Assembly: GCF_910592395.1 (NCBI RefSeq) | Contig: NC_088308.1 | Coordinates: 62,001 to 126,000 of the forward strand | From: Lineus longissimus | Lineage: Eukaryota; Nemertea; Pilidiophora; Heteronemertea; Lineidae | Direction of reading: 5' to 3' | DNA: 64,000 nucleotides | Part shown: in pieces, positions 1 through 10,800 of the stretch | Position numbering within the stretch: the first letter of the stretch is position 1 | Layout of the letters: each line of letters begins with the position of its first letter | Position numbers and translations under genes: made by a program | Notes under the pieces: model-generated | Told to the model about the DNA's origin: nothing | The model's database searches: none | The model's input: the letters and a program-made list of their open reading frames with translations, nothing else

Positions 1-767
1 TGGACAAGATTGTGACAAGTTGAGACCAGCAGGGGCATTTTACCCATTATTTTTAAAGTCCGTGGGTACTCCCGGGGTTCATACTTGTATGTGGAGGGGG
101 TAATCGGGGGAAGGGGGGGGGGGGTAATGCCTGCGAGAGGACAGAGGGCCATTGCAGGCTGTTTCGCGTTTTAGAGGGCCTGAAACATGGCAGATGGGAT
201 TAACAGTCAAAAACACGGCCCCGTGACGGGCCGTGTCGCCTGTCGGCGAGTGTCAAATTCTGACATGTCTCATGAAAACGCTAATAAGATAATTTAGAAT
301 CATTGGAACTTTTTTAAATTCACTTATGACGTTGACAAGATATAGTACTACACTTCTGCAAAGTTTGATGAAACTCCCAGCATTGATTTTTTTTCAAATC
401 ACGAAAATGTATGTATACAGAATGTGCACGGACCCTATCGCAGATTTAATTGCGTCCGGAGCCCGCTCCTGGCTCCCCTGCCGTTGGCCAGCCAAACTAC
501 ATAGTACGCACATGAAACGTCCACACAGGAGCAATGCAGCGAGAATTTGTACTGCATATAAGGGTCCTACCCAGTAAGTAAGTTCGGAGCAAAGAGACGC
601 TGTGGCCGGCAACGGTCGGCAGTACCATGTTTGGGGTTCATGGAATAATTCGTCCCCCGTTCCCCCCTAACAAGGGGGATATTTCCACCTCACAATGAGG
701 CAATTTTTAATTTTAAGTAATCGCGTAGTTCCACTTTTTTAGCTCAGATGGCGCCAACTGAGGTCCT
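1..767. other. Intergenic sequence at the window edge
   Basis: No exon or recognisable gene was found. The stretch holds a poly-G rich patch near 110-123 and a GC-rich perfect hairpin at about 212-235 (arms ACACGGCCC and GGGCCGTGT around a 6-nt loop) of unknown meaning. Short open frames here show no family resemblance. Confidence 0.5.
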
Positions 768-1038
768 GTCAAAATCATTGGCCTACCTGAGGCTGATGAG
801 GAAACTCACGAAACTCTACAGGGTGGCCCAGAAAGGTTTTGATCCCTTGCACAATAGAATTCTATTGTGTGTGTCCATTGTGTGAGGGAAATTAATTCTG
901 GGCCACCCTGTAGTACATGAACTTGTCACCCTGTTCAAAGATATCGGAGCGAAAGTGAAAAACGAGGACATTTCTGTTTTCCACCGCAACGGGCCTGTGT
1001 ATTTTACCGTCGCTCTATATTGTTACCTGCAGAAATGA
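768..1038 (+). pseudogene. Relic of a LINE ORF1 protein, split by a MITE
   Basis: Two coding-like blocks lie in one frame on either side of a 94-bp insertion. The left block (768-818) contains KIIGLPEADEETHETL. The right block (913-1038) contains LFKDIGAKVKNEDISVFHR and ends at TGA 1036-1038. The IxGLPE and DIS...HR patterns are typical of the RNA-binding ORF1 protein of L1/Tx1-like non-LTR retrotransposons. Removing the insertion and one TA copy joins the blocks in frame. No start codon, reverse transcriptase or poly(A) tail was seen, so this is an isolated fragment. The family assignment rests on remembered motif patterns. Confidence 0.6.
817..912. mobile_element. Tc1/mariner-type MITE with TA target duplication
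   Basis: A 92-bp element (819-910) has perfect 15-bp terminal inverted repeats, CAGGGTGGCCCAGAA and its complement. It is flanked by TA on both sides (817-818 and 911-912), the duplication made by Tc1/mariner transposases. It has no coding capacity. It sits inside a LINE ORF1 relic, and one TA copy completes a codon of the uninterrupted frame, giving an empty-site reconstruction from this sequence alone. Confidence 0.8.
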
Positions 1039-1365
1039 CTCTCGGCCAATGAGACAGTAGTGCACAATAACTCTTCTGGATGTGCACTCCCCTTCATTGC
1101 TCGCCATGTTGCCAGGGAGTATACCAAGTCTTTGCTGGATGTGCCATGCTTCACTATGCGTACTCTGTCTGATCTAGATGTGTACTCTCCCAACGTAGTG
1201 CACCATGTTTCTACAGGGTGGACCTTGTCTCCACGCTTGAGAAAACTGTGTCTCATTTTCACATGGTGAATACTGATCATTTTCATCAAGGGATTGCATG
1301 AAATCAGAACACCAGACCTGAAGAGACAGCATATATACTGCAACAACCATACCATAATATGCTGC

Positions 1366-1535
1366 CACAACCAGACCTGATAATACAACATATGCTCTCA
1401 CAACCAGACCTGACAGACAGGAAATGCTGGCACAACCAGACCTGCATGAGATTGCAGATGCTGCCACAACCAGTCTGATGAGATTGCAGATACTGTCACA
1501 ACCAGACCTGGCGAGATAACAGATGCTGTTACACC
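1366..1535. repeat. Degenerate tandem repeat built on CACAACCAGACCTG
   Basis: Roughly five imperfect copies of a unit of about 30-36 bp contain CACAACCAGACCTG followed by a variable AGAT..CAGATGCTG stretch. The repetition makes a long minus-strand open frame that I do not regard as a gene. Confidence 0.65.
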
Positions 1536-1681
1536 CGGAGCCAAGGCCAGCACGAGCAGATCCACACCTGATAACCCGCCCCATCACAAAGTAGACCAAT
1601 GAACGAGCTCGATAGCAAAGATTACTTTGGAGCAATCCTCAACCGTTCATGTTTAATTGAAACATACTGAACCTATAATGT

Positions 1682-1947
1682 GACCCGGTTTCTCAAAGAA
1701 TCTTAAGTGTTTGTCTTAAGTCATAATATTTTGACTAAGCCAAGTCAAAAACTTAAGTACGAATCTCAAAGCATCTTGTGTCCTTCATTCCGACTTAAGT
1801 ACGGTAGCTACCGTGCTTAAGTTTTTGGGGTACTTAAGTCGGCTAGGCGAGTTAAGATTCTTTGTGAATCAACTTAAGACAAAACTTAAGAAATTCTCAT
1901 ACTTAAGTCACCAAAACAGACTTAAGATTCTTTGTGAAACCGGGCCC
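1682..1947. mobile_element. CTTAAG-rich inverted-repeat element (MITE)
   Basis: The left end (GACCCGGTTTCTCAAAGAAT and on through CTTAAGT) is the near-perfect inverse of the right end, which runs from ACTTAAGATTC to GAAACCGGGCCC. The interior carries about ten more CTTAAG sites and a perfect central palindrome, ACGGTAGCTACCGT, at 1801-1814. There is no coding capacity, so this is best read as a non-autonomous foldback or MITE-like element. A possible 8-bp repeat ATAATGTG occurs near both ends (1675-1682 and 1954-1961) but does not abut the inverted repeats exactly. Confidence 0.7.
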
Positions 1948-2193
1948 AGGAGGATAATGTGCCTATTCGCCTCTTTCCTGTCCTGTAGTAGAATGGCTGG
2001 GATAGTTTATCGTATTGATATAGCTCACTGTGATTTAGAGGGAGAACTTGGGTGGGGGATTTAGGTGACCAGGAGGATAATGTGCCTATTCGCCTCTTTC
2101 CTGTTCTATAGTAGAATGGCTGGGATAGTTTATCGTATTGATATAGCTCACTGTGATTTAGAGGGAGAACTTGGGTGGGGGATTTAGGTGACC
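1948..2193. repeat. Two tandem copies of a 123-bp unit
   Basis: Two nearly identical copies start with AGGAGGATAATGTGCC at 1948 and 2071. They differ at only a few bases, so the duplication is recent. A degraded third start follows at about 2194. Confidence 0.85.
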
Positions 2194-3210
2194 AAGAGGA
2201 AAATGCAAGACTCTGGTCATACGGACGATTTAGCGTCCTTTGGACGGCCCTCATCTATGATATGAACAAGAAAAGCCAATGCTAGCAGCAGGTCATGCAG
2301 GACTCAATGGGGTCAAGATAATTACTCCAAGATGGACCAGAGCCGGGCGTTTAGTGGACGAGACCGTACGGCACAGAATTGGGGGATGGGACCTAGTATG
2401 ATCTGCCAACAAGTGTAATATATATATATATAACATGCAGGCTCGCCTCCGTACTAGGTCGGGTGCCTGAGTTAGCCTATATATGTCGGGCACACTAGTT
2501 ACTAAGTCGGGCGAACGAGTTACAAAAAATAATTTCATGACCTTTCCCAGCCACCGTAAACCCCCGAATATCAACAACAAATTACTTTTATACATTATAT
2601 ATAGAAATAAGACTTCTAGTTGATCGGATCAGTTGAATGATTCAATGTATCTTCCCGTTCTTTGTTGTATAACATCACAACTCAAAAATATTATATCTAT
2701 AATAGTTCCCCGGGCTTTCTCCATCAACCCACTTGCTTAGTAGCTTCAAAACCATCCCTGAGTCCCAAGGAGCGAAACGACTACTTAATTTGGAGCGAAA
2801 CTACTGGGGGCGAAAAGGTCATGGAGTGAAACGACCGGCTACCCCGGAAGCGGAAAAGAGAATGAGTCTTTGTTATTGCATGATTGAAAGGAATAAACAT
2901 GGACACATGTCACCGATTAAAGTCCTGTAACCTTCGTGATGCGGTCACTGGTGTCGCAATTCGTGAGGTAAGATGTGAATTCAGTATAAATGTTACTATG
3001 TGTCAAGTTATTCTCAATTGAGTCCGTCCCGTGTTGATGAAATATGCCACAAATCGAGAGGAACTTTTTTGTGGAAGTTGTCTTTGACTCCTCGAGGACC
3101 AGGCGTCATGCATGCATTGTGGTACATACCGCACAATGTATTGTACACAACACTGCTCAGCATGCAGATGTCTTTGACATGATTCCTCATTAGTAATGTC
3201 AATCATGCAC
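2194..3210. other. Intergenic sequence
   Basis: No supported gene was found. A short AT dinucleotide run lies near 2418-2432. Open frames here are short and without recognisable motifs. Confidence 0.5.
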
Positions 3211-3663
3211 GGTCATCCTAAACAGCGTCAACCAGCCCACCTGCTGAGCGCCAACCAGGTTTAAAGTCATCAAATTAAGATTTACTAAATAAGTACACCA
3301 GCGTATAAAACACATTTCCTGAAACTTTCATGACATTTGGGTGTAATGGTAAAATAAGCATAAAGGAATCACTAAGTCTAAAGCTCCTGTTGTATAGCTT
3401 GGGAAGCCCAAGGAGCACTATCATTTCCGCAGTCAAATCCAACATGGCTAACAACGGGTGGTGGACGCTGGTAGTGGTACATTTTGGACAACAACTTGCT
3501 AATCAGATAATCTGGCTCGCAAATGTCATGAAACGTTCAGGAAACTTGGAAAATGTCCTGCTTATTTCGTTTGTGACCATGCATTAGATTTTAATTTTTT
3601 GACTTCAAACTTGCATTAAAAACCTGGTGGCCGCTGGTGGACGCTGTACTGTTTAGGATGACC
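3211..3663. mobile_element. 453-bp inverted-repeat element, full copy
   Basis: Perfect 15-bp terminal inverted repeats, GGTCATCCTAAACAG (3211-3225) and CTGTTTAGGATGACC (3649-3663), bound the element. Similarity between the ends extends inward through GGTGGACGCTG- and ACCAGGTTT-like blocks. A second, right-truncated copy lies at 37525-37835 inside NOL11 intron 1, showing that this is a dispersed family. No transposase is encoded. The repeat AATCATGC occurs just outside both ends (3201-3208 and 3673-3680) but with unequal spacing, so the target duplication is not settled. Confidence 0.8.
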
Positions 3664-4883
3664 CATCAAAGGAATCATGCTGTACGTGACAATGTACTGA
3701 CTTACTGCGTCCTTGGCTCTATGGTACAGAAGAGATTTTATAGAGCCAATTATGTGTTTTAAAACACTTTATATGTTTCTACTAATCAAAAAAAACATTT
3801 TTTTGAAAGGCAGAGCATTTTCATTTTGAAAAAGAATAGATTTGATAGGGTGAGTGACCCAATTTCTTTTCTTGTGGTCCATAATATAAACATCACACAA
3901 TATCTCAATTTTACTATGACATTTCAAAGTAAGTTCTACTTCTAACGTGAGTAGGCCTGTAGATGTATCAGTAGAATACACATCGAATGAACCACATGTA
4001 TCAGTTGAGTTTTTGAGGCCATTCATATAGTGGGTCAGGTGGAAAATCTGGCAAGGATGTTGGGCCTGTCTTCTATTCTAACAGGTCTAAAGATGTTGCT
4101 GAGTGTGTACTCTTGGATTGGAGGCAGGGTTGTGATTTTTGAATAGCTATTGAGTCTGTCCACAGGGGCACATCTTTGAAATTTGTTTTTTTTGCCATTT
4201 TGAAGATCATGGTTACAGGGTTAGACTAGGTAGAGTGATGAATTTTTCGGTGTATGTATCTAGCAAGGCTATCACCTAGATCTTTTGAGCTTCAGGCGCT
4301 TGACCCTCTTGTTATGTCAGTCATGTCAGAAGGGCTGGAGCCCATGCCACATGCATTTGCCTTCTAAATCTAAACCTTAGAAATGATGATGGTAAGGTAG
4401 TTTAGTTTGATTGGTTGTTTGATTGGTTTTACAGAGGGCTACTTGTTGACTGAGCTGATGTTGCCAGCACTAATGACAGCTGTTGCACAGACTTGAGAGA
4501 AAATCAGGGTATGGCCTGTGTGTAGGTGGCCAGTGTACAAGACTGACAAGCCTGATGCTGACTACACAGTTGCCACACTCAATGTTTGAGAATGTCTACA
4601 ATTGCCCCATGCTCATATTTTAGGCTTGATAGCTGTTGAAACAGGTTGTCAACTCCCTGGGGTGAATCGGCCTATTTTATGTTGTGATGGTGTGACATTC
4701 AGTTATCTAATCAGATCGTATAGTGAGTGATAAGTACATGGAAAAATGACAGAAAGCCAATGCTCAAAAACATAGTATTACTGGTCTAAAGGGTTATTAA
4801 TTTTGACACACGTCGTGTACATGTAAGTTATGACTAAACTGAACTCTACATTGTTACTGAAACTGAATGCAAGGTGAGATTTT

Positions 4884-5200
4884 GAGCTCACCTATGTGAG
4901 CTTAAACCTCATCACATCTTGTCCATCATCAGTCGATCCCTCAGTCAATCTGTCGTCCATTAACAAGATGTGATGAGGTAAGCTCACCTATGTGAGCTTA
5001 CCTCATCACATCTTGTCCATCCTGTCGATCCCTCAGTCCATCTGTCGTCCATTAACAAGATGTGATGAGCTCACCTATGTGAGCTTACCTCATCACATCT
5101 TGTCCATTAACAAGATGTGATGAGCTCACCTATGTGAGCTTACCTCATCACATCTTGTCCATCATCAGTCGATCCCTCAGTCCATCTATCGTCCATTAAC
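4884..5200. repeat. Array of palindromes around GAGCTCACCTATGTGAGCT
   Basis: Several copies of a palindromic module alternate with a spacer containing CATCAGTCGATCCCTCAGTC. The best hairpin has perfect 25-bp arms at 4963-4987 and 4992-5016 with a 4-nt loop. Copies with shorter arms follow up to about 5160. The structure resembles a nested foldback element. The sequence after it (5200-5470) reads like an ordinary dispersed repeat, but I could not define its ends. Confidence 0.75.
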
Positions 5201-7780
5201 AATGGTGGCACGATTTCCTCACTGTTGAGTCTAGAAAGTTGAAACTTGGTGTGTGGATATCTTATGACAACATGACTTGACACACAAAAAATCATCGCCA
5301 TTTGATGTAATCTCTGGGCTCCAGACAGCCATCTTTGAAATCCTTATTTTGTCAACATCTCATGAACGCAAGAACCATGAAATTTTTACTGCCAATACTG
5401 CTGATGAGACTACATGACATAATATACAGGTTTTTGATTTGACCTACTTTTGAAGGTCACAGATGGCCTGAAGGAACTTGCCAACATTACTAGCTAATAG
5501 CAAGCCAGCTCCTGAAACAAATGGATTTATCATCAGATCAAGAGTGTCTGTCGTACAAACACTTGGAGAAACATATCCCAACCTTTTCAAAACCGTTTGG
5601 TCAGTAATCCCCCCCCCCTCCTGGAAAACTGCCTTTCAATTCAGAGAGTCCTATATTTCTTGTTCCATTTCTTGTTATCATTGATTATACTGAGAGCTTG
5701 TGGGTGTCAGGTCACAACTCGTGCGCTCAGGGTTAACTAAGTAGTTGTATCTGACATTTTGGTAGTTCTGAGAAAAACACCATTGAAGATTCAAAACCCA
5801 ATGGAAATGCAGTTGTTTTGAGGAGTGTTTTTGTGTATTACACATCAACTGGCATAGTTACTATAAGATGTAATCAAAGATCATTAATTGTGAATTAATT
5901 TAAGATAATAAAATCAATTTTGACAAAAATGCAGATACAACTAGTTAACCCTGAGCCCATGAAGTGTCTGTCTGTGTCACTGTTTCCTCATTGAAGTGAA
6001 AATCTCTATGTATATTGGTATACGTGAGTAAACCTTGAGTTATGGCAGATCAAGTCATGCCTTCATTTATGGTCGTCTGGGGTCTAGGCCTACATGTATT
6101 AATAAGCTAGTGGCATCAAAGCATCAACAGAAAGAATTTCGCAAGTATTGTTATTCTTGGCGCTAATATAGGCTAAACAGCTTGTACAACAGGGCCGTAA
6201 ATGCTTTCACAAAGACACCCTGAGACGATTATGATAAATATATATCTTAACGATATGAATTGCACAGTGAGACCCTGTGAGTTCACACTTGAAACCCTAA
6301 ATGGTCTGATATAAAATGAGCTTGAGTGACATGTTTAGTGATGATGTCATGAATGTGCACCCTGCATGCACCAGTCCTAGCATTCACAGAATAAAATTCA
6401 TGGAATTAAGTTTTTAACAACAATTGAATTGAGATTTAGATTTGATTATGAGTGAGTTTGGCATTATTGCCTGCAGAATGCAATATGCTTTTTACTTGGT
6501 TGACATATTTTTGGTTGATTGTCAGTCAGTGCATTGTCATGACTGTGGGCATTCTTTCAAATCAAGTTTACTGTCAGTGTGCGTGGATATAAAATCTTCC
6601 TCATTTCTGTGCACATCATAGACCTACCCCAGCTCTAAATATTTAGGTTCCCAGAGTTGAAATAGCATTTGAGCGATGAAGGTTTTATAACTATCAATTA
6701 GACGGACGTACATGTATGTTTTTAATGTGAAGGCTTAGATATTAAGTGTGGCAAGTCTACAGATATAAAGGAATTATTTGATGAAAAAATGAATTAGATT
6801 TTTCTACTTTGGTAATTGGGGGCATTTTTAAAGATTTTTCTGCCATTTGGCTGAAACGGGTCGAAATATTATCTGTGTACCAATTTGTCAGATTATCAAA
6901 AAAATTCTGTGGTCAACAACCAGTTTAAATTTCACCATTTACTCTCCCGACTGTCCGGATTATCATATCCAAATTTCAGATTCACAATGTCAAGCAGTAT
7001 TTGATGTGACGCGGTCGAACATTGACATTTTAACTGCTAAAAGTCTTAAAAAATCAATGGTGGTCTTGTCTCGTGCCCATATTTGATTTCATGCAGTGTG
7101 TGTCATGAGAGTTGTGTAAAACCTATTGATAATTATCTTAATTCTATTAAATGATTGAACCACTCATAATTGATGCTGGCAGACAACTACCATCAAATCA
7201 ATTATTATGTAATTTTGTGCTTACACATCATGAACCAAACAATAGCAGTTGACAGCTCAACAATGGCTATGGTCACTGATATAAATCTTATACACTGCAG
7301 CCTGTGTTACCAGATAAGCTATCTGTAAGTGAGCTCATTATAGTCCTCTTTTTCTGTGGACCCTGATTCCGATGATCGCATAATATGTATCTCCTCAAAA
7401 ATGGCTCAACAGCCAGCGGATGCTATGATTGGCTCATTGATTCATTGGATGAAACATGTTTTATAGAGCTGCTTGCCTCTGTTCATGATTTCATGATTGG
7501 CAGTGATCATGCCGATATATTAGTATGTCAGATTGTGCTGGCTAGTTCAGTGTGATGAATCCTTGTATGGATTAGACATGATAGAAACCATCTTTTGCAA
7601 CAATATTCGTTCCTGCAGCTCTTGTTCGAGTGCTTACGACCTGGGAATCTGATTTTAAAGCCAGTTAGAAACAAACTTTGGTACTTTCGTGGTTTCCGAT
7701 GCAGCTCTTGCATTGTAGACCTTCACTGTAGACCTACTTTCAATTGTGTATTTGATTGCTTGAATGATCTTCTCTTTCAG
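5201..7780. other. Intergenic or upstream region of the PPxY membrane protein gene
   Basis: No protein-coding exon could be supported. The region should contain the promoter and first non-coding exon of the downstream gene, because the first coding exon begins at a splice acceptor (TCTCTTTCAG, 7771-7780). I could not identify that upstream exon. Confidence 0.45.
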
Positions 7781-7842
7781 ATGTGATGAGGGATTGTAAG
7801 AAGGGCTACACCAACATGGAAGCTTGAAAGAAGATAGCGACC
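7781..7842 (+). promoter_or_regulatory. 5' UTR with a start-stop element and a 13-codon uORF
   Basis: The exon starts right after a good acceptor (TCTCTTTCAG). Its first six bases, ATGTGA, are a start codon directly followed by a stop. A second uORF runs from ATG 7786 to TGA 7825-7827 (13 codons). The main ATG at 7843 has the context GCGACCATG, a good Kozak match, and is the first to open a long frame. Such upstream starts usually lower translation of the main frame; any effect here is inferred. Confidence 0.55.
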
Positions 7843-10800
7843 ATGTCTTCAGATGGGAGCGGTCCACACTCGGACAGGGATCATCAGGAGTCTGGTTCGA
7901 GGCACAATCCATCAGAGTCGAGTCGCACCAGCCAGCCAAGCTCTGCCGGCATCATCAACCCTGGTTTCAGTGATCCTGACCGCCATGGCCCAGGTCCAAT
8001 CCAGACGCGCAATCTTCCAACTGGTGTGTCAGCTCCATTGTCTGATCTTCCAGACATCCTGAACTCGACACTCCCGCCATACACATCGCCTGAGCACACC
8101 CTGACACGAGGTGGCCAGGTCATAAACAGTCGAGGGAATGTGAGACGGAGCTTCGGCCGGCCTCCTCGGAGAAGCAGACAACACGACGTGCATCATCCGC
8201 GTGACCATTACGTCCTTGAGGACGACCTTGAGGAACTCTGTGATAAAAACTGCTGCACTGCTTGCCTGACGATAACGACTCAATTCAAATGGATCTTGGT
8301 GCTGTTGGCGATTGTTGGATTATGTTGTGTCGTTACGGGCATTATCCTTGGTGCTCTTCATATGACTGGCTCAAGCTTCCTGACCCTCTCTCTTATGTTC
8401 ATTGGTGAGTAGCAAGGCACACCCCCCCCCCCCCCCACCAAAACAGCTTGACTACATTGTACAGGCACCCCAGAGCCCCCTTAAAGTTAAACACAACAAC
8501 ACAGTAGATTCCCATTCGAATATATTCCATAAAAAGCGCTTGCAAAGTTATAAATAAGACTTGTTTGATATTGCAAAAAAAGCCTCTTTTGGATCCACCC
8601 TAATTATTAGTCACGTGCATACTCGGAGACTAAAATAGAAAGGGCATATTCTTACACACATTTCACGTCCAACAAGCAAATGTAGCTCATATGCGATTTG
8701 ATAGTATCTTCACTCAAATCAGACCTAAGTTCTGATTGGAGTGAAATCTTTACCTGGAGCCTGAATTGATTTTTTTGTAAAGTCATTTTTAATGTTTTCA
8801 TTGAAAAAATCAAGACATCTCCTTACATATACATGCTATGCATATTTTGTTGCATTCCAGCTATTTTTCTTCCCTGCAATACATGTTTTCAACTACTGGC
8901 ATGGGTTGTACCTGCTGGAAAATCAATGAGGTGACTGTTACAGTTGAACTGAAGTGTTTCGGATCAGCTGTACAGAGATAAATTGGCTTCAGCTTGTAAA
9001 ACAGCAGCAGTTGATTATGTTTTGATAAGCTGCATGAAAATATGAAGTGTTGAAAATATAGCTAATTTCATCAGTTTATGTGCATTCAATTACAAATGTA
9101 ATGCCAAAGACGCATCCTGAACCTCATAGTCTCCTTCCTCCGGGCCTAGCAGGGTTCTAAATCTTTGATGAGTTGCCAAAACTTTGGTGGTCAAGATGCC
9201 AAAGACCATGCCTCCCGGGCTATGCCTACGACATGTCTCGTGGTGCTAAACATTTAAATGCCACCATTTGCTCAGTCTTGCATGTCAGCCTACAGTCTTC
9301 TTAGTTTCAACCATGTGTTTTGGGAAATAGTGTTCTCAAGACCATCAATGAATGATACAATAAGAGAGTCATTGGGAACAATGGTATGGTTTCCCCCTCA
9401 TCATGATGTGAAGTGCTAGATGATCTAGATAACATCATTAGCAGCCATGAGTGAAAAACCTCCTTCATTATGTCATCTCGAGATTAATTCCCCACCTAAA
9501 CAATCATAGTTGCTGTAAAGATCAATATTGCTGGCATCTTGGTTTGAGTGCCACCCAACATTGTGTCTTCTCAACTTTGATTGGAAATCCACTCAACCAT
9601 TGACAGCTCCCCAGCTGCATGTAGTCGAATTCATTCAAAACCCTCAATAAATCTTTGGGACATGTAGGATGCAATATGGAAGACAGAAGCTTTATTTAAA
9701 TATAAAAATCATTTCCATGATACGCCATGATGCTTGCTGACTGACATCGAGCATTATGTTATGCCATGTATGTCTGCATGTGTACACAGTCTGCACATTA
9801 TTGATTATATTAAACATAATCACACTCCACAAGGCATAACACAAACTGGCCTTGTTGGCAAAATTGTCACAAATATTCGCCACTTCAACACCACAAAGAC
9901 CAAGTTGTCAGGTTGCATGGCCAATAGGTTCAGTGTGTATTGGTTCAGTAAACAAGCTTGTGCCTTGACAAAATATCTATTGTGTTGTGATCATGTGTGT
10001 ACTGGTAACCCAATAAGTAGTTGAGACGACAGTTTATATGTAAGCTGCCCTACATTGGATAACTAATTCTTGACAGACACATGCAGCACTTGGTGGCCAC
10101 TTAAAATGTATAAATCAAAAATGTCATGAGGGTGTTTTATATTTATTTAGCATCATGTCAGGGCTATAATTCAAGACCAACCTATTAGTCTGTGGCAGAT
10201 TTAGCTGCACAGATGTCTGGTGAAGGCATGCACTCTCTCAAAAACGGATAATGGCAGTAACCAAATAACCCTGTTTTGGCAAAAAAATGATAATTCCTTA
10301 TCGAGAAGTAACAACTGTGGTTCCTAATGATGTCCACTGGTTCATATTATTGGTCTGTTTTGTTGCTCCACTGAGGTGCGTGTCTTTGGTGGCTGCAGGG
10401 TTAGACATTTTTTAGAGGGGCAACCAGGATCATAATATCTTGCTTTATATCTCTGATTGAAAAGCTTACTCTGAAATTAGTTCTATTAAACAGCACTTAC
10501 TAAGCCGCTTTCTTCTATATTTGGGTTTCTGAAGATGTCATGTTGTTGATGAGGACTTACATCACGTACCAGTTACTAGGACTACTCTGAAATGACTTTC
10601 TCAGTCCAACATTATTGCCATAATTACAACTTATTTTCAAAATCCTAGCTGGTTCACTCTCACATAGTTTTTCTGCTTCCAGGTCTTGGTGTGATGTTAG
10701 TGATTGTTGTCATCATCGGCTGGAGATGCACACCGTCAGGTCATGAACCATGCCATCTCTTATTCAACTTGGGCGAGTACTCTCATGTCCATCAGCGGCG

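Noticed and set aside
209-240. GC-rich hairpin resembling a bacterial terminator
   Set aside because: The window is eukaryotic, there is no following T-run and no gene ends there.
1174-1635. A 153-codon minus-strand open frame
   Set aside because: It runs through a degenerate tandem repeat, has Ser/Cys-rich repeat composition and matches no family.
4866-5200. Possible CRISPR-like array
   Set aside because: The repeats are palindromic and nearly contiguous, and the spacers are also repeated rather than unique. It is an animal genome and no cas genes are present.
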